The notes under the pieces were generated by a model. That model did not search any database and was not told the DNA's origin. It saw nothing but the letters and a program-made list of their open reading frames with translations. A stretch of DNA of 7,070 bases from Novosphingobium sp. UBA6722 (GTDB taxonomy: Bacteria > Pseudomonadota > Alphaproteobacteria > Sphingomonadales > Sphingomonadaceae). Below, one piece after another: positions 1 through 5,850 of the stretch. Both the position numbers and the translations under genes were made by a program. The DNA lies in NCBI GenBank assembly GCA_002454125.1, contig DKII01000157.1, positions 934 to 8,003 of the forward strand. Direction: 5' to 3'. Numbering within the stretch: position 1 is the first letter of the stretch; each line of letters starts with the position of its first letter.

Positions 1-1128
1 CAGCTGACCAACAAGTACGCCGAGGGCTATCCGGGCAAGCGCTATTACGGCGGCTGCGAATATGCCGACGTGGTCGAGAACCTGGCGATCGAGCGGGCCA
101 AGGCGCTGTTTGGCTGCCAGTTCGCCAACGTTCAGCCCAATTCAGGCAGCCAGATGAACCAGGCCGTGTTCCTGGCGCTGCTGCAGCCGGGTGACAGCTT
201 CATGGGGCTTGATCTCAACTCGGGCGGTCACCTCACCCACGGTTCGCCGGTCAACATGAGCGGCAAGTGGTTCAAGCCGATCCCCTATGGCGTGCGCGCC
301 GAGGACGAGCTGCTCGACATGGAAGAGGTCGAGCGCCTGGCCCATGAGCACAAGCCCAAGCTGATCATCGCTGGCGGTACCGCCTATTCGCGCGTCTGGG
401 ATTTCCAGAAGTTCCGCGAAATCGCCGATGCCGTGGGGGCCTGGCTGCTGGTCGACATGAGCCACTTCTCGGGCCTGGTCGCGGGCGGCGCGCACCCCTC
501 GCCCTTCCCGCATGCCCATGTCGTCACCTCGACCACGCACAAGAGCCTGCGCGGGCCGCGTTCGGGCATCATCCTCACCAATGACGAGGACCTGGCCAAG
601 AAGTTCAACACCGCGGTCTTCCCCGGCATGCAGGGCGGCCCGCTGGTCCATGTGATCGCAGCCAAGGCCGTGGCTTTTGCCGATGCGCTGAAGCCGGAAT
701 TCAAGGCCTATGCCGCGCAGATCGTGAAGAACTCGCGCGCGCTGGCGGAAAGCCTGACCGCAAACGGCCTGCGGATCGTTTCGGGCGGGACTGACAACCA
801 CCTGATGCTGGTTGATCTGACCGCCAAGGACGTGACCGGCAAGGCCGCTGAAAAGGGCCTCGATCGCGCCTGGCTGACCTGCAACAAGAACGGCATCCCG
901 TTCGACAAGCGCTCGCCTTTCGTCACCTCGGGCGTGCGGCTGGGTACCCCGGCCGGCACCACGCGCGGCTTCGGCGAGGAAGAGTTCCGCAAGGTCGGCG
1001 CGCTGATCGCTGAAGTGGTTGACGGCATGGCCCGCAACGGCGACGAAGGGGACGGCCAGATCGAAGCCCGTGTCCGCGGACAGGTGGAAGAGCTCTGCGC
1101 CCGCTTCCCGATCTATCCGGAGTTGTAA
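1..1128 (+). CDS. glyA: Serine hydroxymethyltransferase, 3' part (N-terminus beyond window)
   Basis: PLP enzyme of the cytosol that interconverts serine + THF and glycine + 5,10-methylene-THF, the main one-carbon source for purines, dTMP and methionine. The frame is open from base 1 (residues begin [18 protein letters not shown], a hallmark SHMT block) to TAA at 1126-1128, giving 375 codons. By comparison with E. coli GlyA (417 aa) about 49 N-terminal residues are missing, only because the window starts there; the GTG at base 70 is internal. The PLP-binding lysine lies in [14 protein letters not shown], codon at 541-543, which lines up with E. coli Lys229. Other family blocks visible are [11 protein letters not shown], the [10 protein letters not shown] segment with the cofactor-binding Asp, FPGMQGGPL and [20 protein letters not shown]. 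No frameshift or missing key residue is seen. It is followed after 3 nt by a small membrane-protein gene and then nrdR, so it is probably the first visible gene of that operon. Confidence 0.98.
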   Translation, partial: QLTNKYAEGYPGKRYYGGCEYADVVENLAIERAKALFGCQFANVQPNSGSQMNQAVFLALLQPGDSFMGLDLNSGGHLTHGSPVNMSGKWFKPIPYGVRAEDELLDMEEVERLAHEHKPKLIIAGGTAYSRVWDFQKFREIADAVGAWLLVDMSHFSGLVAGGAHPSPFPHAHVVTSTTHKSLRGPRSGIILTNDEDLAKKFNTAVFPGMQGGPLVHVIAAKAVAFADALKPEFKAYAAQIVKNSRALAESLTANGLRIVSGGTDNHLMLVDLTAKDVTGKAAEKGLDRAWLTCNKNGIPFDKRSPFVTSGVRLGTPAGTTRGFGEEEFRKVGALIAEVVDGMARNGDEGDGQIEARVRGQVEELCARFPIYPEL

Positions 1129-1131
1129 GCC

Positions 1132-1332
1132 ATGAGCAATGACCTCCTGCAGGACGCCAAGGAAGAAATCGTCGGCATGGGCAAGGAGGGCATGGCCCAT
1201 CCTTCGACCAAGCCAGTCCTGACCGGTGCCGCCGTGGGCGCCGCCGCGGGCTTTTTCCTGCCCTTGCTGTCGGTGCCCGTCGGCCTGATCGCCGGGGCCG
1301 GCTTCATGCTCTACAAGCGACTGCGCCCTTAA
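1132..1332 (+). CDS. Small glycine-zipper membrane protein (66 aa), function unknown
   Basis: I do not recognise a named family. The protein has a hydrophilic, charged N-terminal part (residues 1-28, with EEIVGMGKEGM and HPSTKPV) followed by a hydrophobic region at about 30-61. That region could form one long or two short membrane segments, broken around Pro44-Pro49, and ends in a basic tail (YKRLRP) that would favour a cytoplasmic C-terminus. The first segment has Gly32, Gly36 and Gly40 in GxxxGxxxG spacing, a glycine zipper; Gly51, Gly55 and Gly57 lie in the second. The start is ATG, 3 nt after the glyA stop, with GGAG (1119-1122) inside the glyA end at good distance. It sits 3 nt before nrdR. 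That tight packing and the credible RBS argue it is real. Co-transcription with glyA and nrdR is inferred; no role can be assigned. Confidence 0.8.
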   Translation: MSNDLLQDAKEEIVGMGKEGMAHPSTKPVLTGAAVGAAAGFFLPLLSVPVGLIAGAGFMLYKRLRP

Positions 1333-1335
1333 CGC

Positions 1336-1797
1336 ATGCGTTGTCCGTTCTGTGCGCATGACAACAGCCAGGTAAAGGACTCGCGGCCGACCGAGGATAA
1401 CACCTCGATCCGCCGCCGCCGCCAGTGCGAAGGCTGCGGGGCGCGCTTTACCACCTTTGAGCGCGTGCAGCTGCGCGAGATAACCGTGGTCAAATCGGGC
1501 GAGAAGCGCGAGCCGTTCGATCGCTCCAAGATCGAACAATCGGTCTCGCTCGCCTGCCGCAAGCGCGGGATCGCGCAGGAGCGCCTCGATCAGCTCGTCT
1601 CCGGCATCCAGCGCCAGGTCGAAACATTGGGTGATGCCGAAGTCAGCGCCAAGCAGATCGGCGAGATGGTGATGGACGGGCTGCGCCAGCTAGATTCGGT
1701 TGCCTATATCCGCTTCGCCTCGGTCTATCGCGATTTCAGCGAAGCCAAGGATTTCGAGGATTTTGCCAGCGCGGTGCAGGATGCCGCCAAGCAGTAA
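1336..1797 (+). CDS. nrdR: Transcriptional repressor NrdR
   Basis: Nucleotide-sensing repressor of ribonucleotide reductase operons. It binds paired NrdR boxes in nrd promoters when its ATP-cone carries ATP/dATP. The 153 aa match the usual family length. An N-terminal zinc ribbon is shown by Cys3/Cys6 (MRCPFC) and Cys31/Cys34 (CEGC), with the basic DNA-contacting run [10 protein letters not shown] between and a conserved RFTTFE just after. An ATP-cone follows at about residues 49-139, with [19 protein letters not shown] and the conserved [13 protein letters not shown] near its end. No Shine-Dalgarno is apparent; the ATG lies 3 nt after the preceding stop, so translation is probably coupled. 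Its 3' end overlaps the methyltransferase gene by 17 nt. glyA-nrdR proximity is common in alphaproteobacteria, where ribD often follows; here it does not. No nrd gene or NrdR box was recognised in the window, so its targets lie elsewhere. Confidence 0.97.
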   Translation: MRCPFCAHDNSQVKDSRPTEDNTSIRRRRQCEGCGARFTTFERVQLREITVVKSGEKREPFDRSKIEQSVSLACRKRGIAQERLDQLVSGIQRQVETLGDAEVSAKQIGEMVMDGLRQLDSVAYIRFASVYRDFSEAKDFEDFASAVQDAAKQ

Positions 1798-2512
1798 CCA
1801 GCCCGCCATCGTGCTGGTCCGCCCCCAGTTGGGTGAGAATATCGGCAAGGCAGCGCGGGCCATGCTCAATTTCGGGCTGACCGACCTGCGCCTGGTCGCC
1901 CCCCGCGATGGCTGGCCCAACCCCAGCGCTGGCCCGGCCGCCGCCGGCGCCGACATCGTGCTCGAACAGGCGCGGATCTACGAATCCCTGGCCGAAGCCG
2001 TCGCCGATTGCGCGCACGTCTTTGCCACCACCGTGCGCAAGCGCGGGGTGACCAAGCCCGTGGTCGATGCCGAACAAGCCGCCCGCGCCATCCATGCCGA
2101 ACCGGGCCGCTCGGCCTATGTCTTCGGGCCCGAGCGCTCGGGCCTGGAAACCGATGACGTGGCCCTGGCCCGCACGATCCTGACCGTCCCGATCAATCCG
2201 GAATTCGGCTCGCTCAACCTGGCCCAGGCAGTGATTCTCTGCGCCTACGAATGGTCGAAACAGGCCAATCTTGTGCAGCCGACGGTCGAGGAGCTGCTGC
2301 CCCCCGCCCCGCAGGATGAGCTGGAAGGAATGATTGCCCAGCTTGAGACCATGCTGGCCCCCACCGGCTTCTATCACCCGGTCAGCCGCGCCGCCGCAAC
2401 CCGGCGGACCCTGCGCGGCCTGCTGACCAAGCCGGGCTGGAACCACTTGGAAGTGCGGACCCTGCGCGGGGTGCTGTCACACCTGGCCAAGGGACCGCGG
2501 CGGACGAGCTAG
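1781..2512 (+). CDS. trmJ: tRNA (cytidine/uridine-2'-O-)-methyltransferase, TrmJ-type SPOUT enzyme
   Basis: SAM-dependent ribose 2'-O-methyltransferase of the SpoU/TrmH group; the TrmJ type methylates position 32 of the tRNA anticodon loop. At 243 aa it is close to E. coli TrmJ (246). SPOUT motifs appear in order: motif 1 at residues 19-28 ([10 protein letters not shown], with Asn20 and the likely catalytic Arg26), motif 2 at 114-122 (VFGPERSGL) and motif 3 at 139-151 ([13 protein letters not shown]), which form the trefoil-knot SAM site. A helical C-terminal part (about 180-236, GFYHP then [10 protein letters not shown] and LRGVLSHL) matches the TrmJ extension. I chose ATG 1781 because it gives the family's short N-terminus before IVLVRP; the in-frame ATG at 1700 would add 27 residues read from nrdR sequence. 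The start lies inside nrdR, which suggests coupling. The exact tRNA target is inferred from family resemblance. Confidence 0.92.
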   Translation: MPPSSNQPAIVLVRPQLGENIGKAARAMLNFGLTDLRLVAPRDGWPNPSAGPAAAGADIVLEQARIYESLAEAVADCAHVFATTVRKRGVTKPVVDAEQAARAIHAEPGRSAYVFGPERSGLETDDVALARTILTVPINPEFGSLNLAQAVILCAYEWSKQANLVQPTVEELLPPAPQDELEGMIAQLETMLAPTGFYHPVSRAAATRRTLRGLLTKPGWNHLEVRTLRGVLSHLAKGPRRTS

Positions 2513-2577
2513 GTCGTTCGTCGAAAGTTCTTTCCGCCGCCCAGTCTCCTGCGCCATAGGCCGCTGCAATCGTTGAT

Positions 2578-2581
2578 GGAG
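2578..2581 (+). promoter_or_regulatory. Shine-Dalgarno deciding the start at 2591
   Basis: GGAG stands 9 nt before ATG 2591. It overlaps the in-frame upstream ATG at 2576, so that codon and the TTG at 2573 cannot use it. This supports the shorter form, which begins directly with a signal peptide. Confidence 0.6.
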
Positions 2582-2590
2582 TTCGATTCA

Positions 2591-2860
2591 ATGCGTCACG
2601 CCGCCACCCTTGTTGCCCTTGCCCTGATCGCGGCACCCGCGCCGGTCCTGGCGGCCGATGCCGCGCCGACGCCGGAGGCAACCAAGGCTGCCAAGCCCAA
2701 GCTGATCTGCCGCCCGCTGCCCGCGCGCACCGGCAGCCATCGCCCGCAGGGCCGCGTCTGCAAGACCGCCGAAGAGTGGCGGATCCGCGACCGCGACGTC
2801 TACATGCAGGGCCGCATGGAAGATACGACCACGGTCGAACCAGCCGGGCCCAAGATCTGA
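2591..2860 (+). CDS. Small exported two-cysteine protein (89 aa), function unknown
   Basis: The start at ATG 2591 gives a clean Sec signal peptide: Arg2-His3, a hydrophobic core at about 5-15 (ATLVALALIAA), then PAPVLAADA with likely cleavage after Ala21 or Ala22. The mature part is only about 67 residues: an Ala/Pro/Lys-rich linker (23-37), then a compact block LICRPLPARTGSHRPQGRVC at 38-57 followed by KTAEEWRIRDRD. It contains exactly two cysteines, Cys40 and Cys57, which could form a disulfide in the periplasm. I recall similar short exported proteins with a C-R-x(n)-TGS-x(n)-R-V-C-K/R-T-x-x-E-W pattern in many alphaproteobacteria, all annotated as hypothetical; no function is known to me. 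It lies 78 nt after the methyltransferase gene and has its own RBS. I see no convincing promoter or terminator around it, so whether it is transcribed alone is open. Confidence 0.8.
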   Translation: MRHAATLVALALIAAPAPVLAADAAPTPEATKAAKPKLICRPLPARTGSHRPQGRVCKTAEEWRIRDRDVYMQGRMEDTTTVEPAGPKI

Positions 2861-2884
2861 CCTGGCAAAACAGCGCATTTCCGC

Positions 2885-2913
2885 TTGAATTCCGCCCCCG
2901 GCACGGCTAGGGG
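2885..2913 (+). promoter_or_regulatory. Candidate rpsD promoter
   Basis: TTGAAT (2885-2890), a 17-nt spacer and TAGGGG (2908-2913) form a possible -35/-10 pair. The -35 matches four of six sigma70 consensus bases, while the -10 matches only TA. In my recollection, housekeeping promoters of sphingomonads often have GC-rich -10 boxes of the CTAGGG kind. A start near 2919 would leave a leader of about 120 nt before rpsD. A second TTGACC at 2927-2932 has no acceptable -10 partner. This is a by-eye call. Confidence 0.4.
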
Positions 2914-2997
2914 CGCCACTTCGCAATTGACCCCGCACTCCGGTGAAGCGGTGGTCGCATTCGGCAACAGGCTGAATGGTGCGGTTCCGGACCAGAA

Positions 2998-3016
2998 GCC
3001 CCGGGCGTTCCGGGGC
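2998..3016 (+). promoter_or_regulatory. GC-rich hairpin in the rpsD leader
   Basis: GCCCCGG (2998-3004) and CCGGGGC (3010-3016) pair perfectly over 7 bp around a 5-nt loop, GCGTT. The hairpin ends 10 nt before the rpsD Shine-Dalgarno and has no T tract after it, so it is not an intrinsic terminator. It could affect ribosome access or mRNA stability, or be part of an S4-binding autoregulatory leader. The structure is seen directly; any function is inference. Confidence 0.5.
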
Positions 3017-3026
3017 ATGCAAATTG

Positions 3027-3031
3027 AAGGA
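3027..3031 (+). promoter_or_regulatory. Shine-Dalgarno deciding the rpsD start
   Basis: AAGGA ends 10 nt before ATG 3042. It is only 3 nt from an out-of-frame ATG at 3035, and it lies well inside the longer reading frame that opens at 2976. It therefore fixes the rpsD start at 3042. Confidence 0.75.
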
Positions 3032-3041
3032 TCGATGCGCC

Positions 3042-3656
3042 ATGTCGAAGCGCAATTCGTCGAAGTATAAAATTGACCGCCGCATGGGCGAAAACATCTG
3101 GGGTCGTCCGAAGAGCTCGGTCAACCGCCGCTCCTATGGCCCGGGCCAGCACGGCCAGCGCCGCAAGGGCAAGGTCAGCGACTTCGGTCTGCAGCTGCGC
3201 GCCAAGCAGAAGCTCAAGGGCTACTACGGCGACGTCACCGAAAAGCAGTTCAAGCGCACCTACCAGGAAGCGTCGAAGATGAAGGGCGATACCGGTCAGA
3301 ACCTGATCGGCCTGCTCGAGCAGCGCCTGGACATGGTCGTGTACCGCGCCAAGTTCGCGCCGACCATCTTCTCGGCCCGCCAGGTCGTTTCGCACGGTCA
3401 CATCTATGTGAACGGCGTGAAGTGCAACATCGCCAGCCGCCGCGTGCGTCCGGGCGACGTGGTCAGCCTGGGCAAGAAGGCCAAGGAAATGGCCCTCATC
3501 GCCGAAGCTCAGACCCTGGCTGAGCGTGAAATCCCCGACTACGTCTCGCCCGACGGCACCGACAAGATCACTTTCGTGCGCGTCCCGACGCTCGACGAAG
3601 TGCCCTATCCGGTGAAGATGGAACCGAACCTGGTCGTCGAGTTCTACTCGCGCTAA
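3042..3656 (+). CDS. rpsD: 30S ribosomal protein S4
   Basis: Primary 16S rRNA-binding protein that nucleates assembly of the 30S body and helps control decoding fidelity. The 204 aa match the alphaproteobacterial form, which begins [18 protein letters not shown]. The frame is open further upstream to 2976, but those 22 residues have no family counterpart and the RBS fits ATG 3042. The N-terminal S4 domain (about 1-92) contains the block [20 protein letters not shown] (residues 34-53). The S4 RNA-binding fold spans about 93-155 ([36 protein letters not shown]), and the conserved C-terminus is [17 protein letters not shown]. The N-terminus has no zinc-binding cysteines, so this is the cysteine-free form. 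The gene stands apart from other ribosomal-protein genes, with its own probable promoter and terminator, so it is probably monocistronic here. The leader hairpin may regulate it. Confidence 0.98.
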   Translation: MSKRNSSKYKIDRRMGENIWGRPKSSVNRRSYGPGQHGQRRKGKVSDFGLQLRAKQKLKGYYGDVTEKQFKRTYQEASKMKGDTGQNLIGLLEQRLDMVVYRAKFAPTIFSARQVVSHGHIYVNGVKCNIASRRVRPGDVVSLGKKAKEMALIAEAQTLAEREIPDYVSPDGTDKITFVRVPTLDEVPYPVKMEPNLVVEFYSR

Positions 3657-3676
3657 GCTTCGGCCTTACCGAACAC

Positions 3677-3708
3677 AAAAAGGGCGGTCCCGCGGGGCTG
3701 CCCTTTTT
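3677..3708. terminator. Probable bidirectional intrinsic terminator between rpsD and the S9 peptidase gene
   Basis: A tract of five A, then GGGCGG and a GC-rich centre, then GCTGCCC and five T form a nearly continuous stem of about 14 bp with two G-U pairs and a 4-nt loop. The T tract serves rpsD, which ends 20 nt upstream. On the other strand the A tract becomes a T tract and serves the convergent peptidase gene, which ends 12 nt away at 3721. Confidence 0.88.
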
Positions 3709-3720
3709 CGTTTGCGCTGC

Positions 3721-5715
3721 TCAGTTCGCCGGCAGCCCCATCGCCTTGCGCAGGAACGCATCGGACTGCGACAGCAGCCGCGTTCGGGCGGCGTTGCTCT
3801 GGAGGTAATGGTCAAGCTTCTGGAACTCCACCAGTTCGACCTGCTTGCCGGCATCCTTCAGCCGATCGGCCATAAGCCGCGACTGGGTGATCTTGACGTT
3901 GGTATCCTGATCACCGTGGAACAGCAGCACCGGCGCCTTGATCTGCCCGGCGTTGCGGGCCGGCGAGCCTTCGCGGATATGCGCGCCGTTGCCGATCAGG
4001 CGATCGACCAGCGGATAGTCGGAATAGTCGATCCGGTCGGTACGCATGCCCTCTAGATCCGTAACTGGCGCCACCGCGACAATGGCCTTGAACAACCCTG
4101 GATCGAGCACCGAGCTCTGCAGCGCGGCATAGCCGCCGTAGGACCAGCCGACGATGCCCAGCTTGTCCGGCGCGGCGATGCCCTGGCTGACCAGCCAGCG
4201 CCCGGCATCGTTGACGTCGCCGATTGCCGTACGCCACGACTGGAATCCATTGCGGCGGAACCAGGCGTTGCCATAGCCGGCCGAACCGCGGAAATTGGGC
4301 TGGAGCACGGCGTATCCGCGCAGGGCATAGAACTGCACCAGCCAGTCAAAGCCCCATTCGTCGCGTGAACCCGGCCCACCGTGCGGCAGGACGATCGCGG
4401 GCAGGTTCTTGCCGGTGCTACCCGGCGGCAGGGTAAGATAACCGGGGATCTGGGTGCCGTCCGCTGCGGCAAAGGTGATTGGCTTCATTTCGGCCAGCTT
4501 CAGCCCGGCCAGCTCAGCGCGAACGGGCAGCAACGGCTCCAGCTTGCGCGTGGCCTTGTCGTAACGATAGAACTGGCCTGGATCGACATCGCTTGAGGCG
4601 AACAGCAGTAGCTTGCTCTCATCGGCGCTGGAATCGACAAAGCTGATCGCCGGTTTGCCTGGCAGGGCCCGGCCCAGCCCGGCCGCCAGCTTCTTGAGCT
4701 CGGGATCGAAGAATTCGATCATCCGCCGCTCGGTGGCATAGCTGGCGCCAACCACGCGGTTGCTGGGGCCGATCTGTACCAGCGAGTCCACATCGACGTC
4801 ATTGCGGCCAAGGATCAGCTCTTTGCTGCCCAGCCCATCGAGCGTCATCGCATAGAGCGCGGTGTAGCCGCTGTTGTCATCAAACCCGTAGGCAACATTG
4901 CGGGTGCTATCGACTGCATAGGGCTCGAACCCGCCCCACAGCCCGGCATCGCTCTGGACCACCTTGGCGAGCCCGTCCCACTCCCGCGAATCCGGCTTGC
5001 GGTACGAATAGCTGACCTTGCCGCGCAGATACCCGTCGGGATCGCGCGGAGTGATCCCCATGATCCGGACATTGCCATGACCATCGCTGATATATTCGGA
5101 AGCCTCTGGCCGCGGCTTTTCAACCAGCTTGCGGGTGAGCGAGGTCACATCCACTTCCTCTACCCCCAGCCCTTCACCCTTCGAGCGGATGTTCGAGCCA
5201 GACGTGTCCTGCGGCAGGAAGACCCGGGTCATCAGCACCTTGCCTGGCTTGCCCGGAAGGTCCCAATCGATGATCCCGCCGCCATAGAATACCCGCCCCA
5301 GCGAGCGCCCACCGTTGCGCGCCGAAAGCTGCTTCACGTCCGAACCGTCGGTTGCCATCGAGAATAGGCGCGAGAAGTTAAGAGTCTGCCCGCCTTCATC
5401 CACCTGCAAGGTCACCATGCAGACCAGCCGTGTGTCGGTCGCAAACTCGCACCAGCGCAGTTGCTGATCCAGCTGCCCCTGCCGCATGATCGCCTTGGGC
5501 AAGCCAGGAGCCGACAGATCGGCGAGGTACAGGATCTGCCCGCCCGATTTGTCCGGCGCGACAATCGACACGTAATTGCCGCCGGGTGACATCGAGAGCT
5601 GGCGGATCGATTCAAGCGCGCCGAACTTCTGCGCCAGCGTGCTCGCATCCTGCGATGCGGCCGGAACCGCAAAGGCAGCTGCAGCGGTCGCCAGCAGTCC
5701 CGTGACATAGCGCAT
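3721..5715 (-). CDS. Exported S9-family serine peptidase (prolyl oligopeptidase / acylaminoacyl-peptidase type)
   Basis: A 664-aa serine peptidase that probably cleaves short peptides in the periplasm. A signal peptide is clear at residues 1 to about 21 (hydrophobic TGLLATAAAAFAV, then PAAS before QDAS). Residues of about 25-400 form the beta-propeller that limits access in this family. The alpha/beta-hydrolase domain runs from about 410 to 660, with HGGPGSRDEWG (445-455, oxyanion region), GWSYGGY with nucleophile Ser525, HGDQDTNV with Asp604, and LDHYLQ with His636, so the triad is complete. The only cysteines, Cys89 and Cys99 in the propeller, could form a disulfide. ATG 5715 is preferred over the out-of-frame ATG at 5720 because of the RBS spacing. 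The gene starts 123 nt beyond the end of the aldolase-like gene on the same strand and probably has its own promoter. Exact specificity (dipeptidyl-, acylaminoacyl- or oligopeptidase) cannot be read from the sequence. Confidence 0.93.
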   Translation of the reverse strand: MRYVTGLLATAAAAFAVPAASQDASTLAQKFGALESIRQLSMSPGGNYVSIVAPDKSGGQILYLADLSAPGLPKAIMRQGQLDQQLRWCEFATDTRLVCMVTLQVDEGGQTLNFSRLFSMATDGSDVKQLSARNGGRSLGRVFYGGGIIDWDLPGKPGKVLMTRVFLPQDTSGSNIRSKGEGLGVEEVDVTSLTRKLVEKPRPEASEYISDGHGNVRIMGITPRDPDGYLRGKVSYSYRKPDSREWDGLAKVVQSDAGLWGGFEPYAVDSTRNVAYGFDDNSGYTALYAMTLDGLGSKELILGRNDVDVDSLVQIGPSNRVVGASYATERRMIEFFDPELKKLAAGLGRALPGKPAISFVDSSADESKLLLFASSDVDPGQFYRYDKATRKLEPLLPVRAELAGLKLAEMKPITFAAADGTQIPGYLTLPPGSTGKNLPAIVLPHGGPGSRDEWGFDWLVQFYALRGYAVLQPNFRGSAGYGNAWFRRNGFQSWRTAIGDVNDAGRWLVSQGIAAPDKLGIVGWSYGGYAALQSSVLDPGLFKAIVAVAPVTDLEGMRTDRIDYSDYPLVDRLIGNGAHIREGSPARNAGQIKAPVLLFHGDQDTNVKITQSRLMADRLKDAGKQVELVEFQKLDHYLQSNAARTRLLSQSDAFLRKAMGLPAN

Positions 5716-5721
5716 GACATT

Positions 5722-5728
5722 CTCCCCC
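5722..5728 (-). promoter_or_regulatory. Shine-Dalgarno of the S9 peptidase gene
   Basis: On the minus strand GGGGGAG ends 6 nt before ATG 5715 but only 1 nt before the out-of-frame ATG at 5720. It therefore selects 5715, which is also the start that gives the signal peptide. Confidence 0.7.
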
Positions 5729-5768
5729 TTGGCGGGGTAGCGATCGCGATTGCCGGATTCGCCCCCGT

Positions 5769-5808
5769 CCTATTCCGGGGAGCCTATCAGCGTCGCAAAC
5801 TGATGCAA
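5769..5808 (-). promoter_or_regulatory. Weak candidate promoter for the S9 peptidase gene
   Basis: Two overlapping poor matches lie in the 123-nt gap, read on the minus strand. One is TTGCAT (5808-5803), a 16-nt spacer and TAGGCT (5786-5781). The other is TTGCGA (5798-5793), an 18-nt spacer and AATAGG (5774-5769). Neither is close to consensus. The gap is long enough for a promoter, but the assignment is tentative. Confidence 0.22.
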
Positions 5809-5820
5809 CTGCCGCCAGCT

Positions 5821-5850
5821 ATTGCGGAAATTGCCCGCTCAATTGCGGAA
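5821..5850. repeat. 9-bp direct repeat at the end of the aldolase-like gene
   Basis: ATTGCGGAA occurs at 5821-5829 and again at 5842-5850, 21 nt apart. The second copy spans the stop and last codons of the aldolase-like gene on the minus strand. The spacing is a multiple of three, so the same residues FRN would be read again beyond the stop. The bases between show no further repetition, so chance or an old slippage event are both possible. Confidence 0.35.

Noticed and set aside
142..1539. 465-codon open frame on the minus strand opposite glyA, the small membrane gene and nrdR
   Set aside because: It runs antisense across three well-supported genes. Its product is rich in His, Gln, Gly, Ala and Arg with no recognisable motif, as expected of antisense frames in GC-rich coding DNA.
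1700..1780. 27-residue N-terminal extension of the TrmJ-like protein from ATG 1700
   Set aside because: The extension lies wholly within nrdR, has no family counterpart, and ATG 1781 gives the normal length.
1736..2446. 236-codon minus-strand frame opposite the methyltransferase gene
   Set aside because: It is antisense to a gene with clear SPOUT motifs, and its product has low-complexity composition and no domain signature.
2523..2534. GAAAG-TT-CTTTC inverted repeat after the methyltransferase gene, considered as operator or terminator
   Set aside because: The 2-nt loop cannot form this hairpin in RNA, no T tract follows, and a 5-bp half-site is likely by chance.
2976..3041. 22-residue N-terminal extension of S4
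   Set aside because: S4 proteins of this group begin at MSKR; the extension covers the leader hairpin and RBS, and a well-placed Shine-Dalgarno serves ATG 3042.
3035..3070. 11-codon upstream open frame overlapping the rpsD start
   Set aside because: Its ATG is only 3 nt from the Shine-Dalgarno, too close for efficient use, and such short overlapping frames are common by chance.
5765..5780. Small inverted repeat (CCCG/CGGG core) in the peptidase leader considered as a terminator of the aldolase-like gene
   Set aside because: The stem is short (about 5 bp), the loop is large, and there is no T tract on the minus strand.
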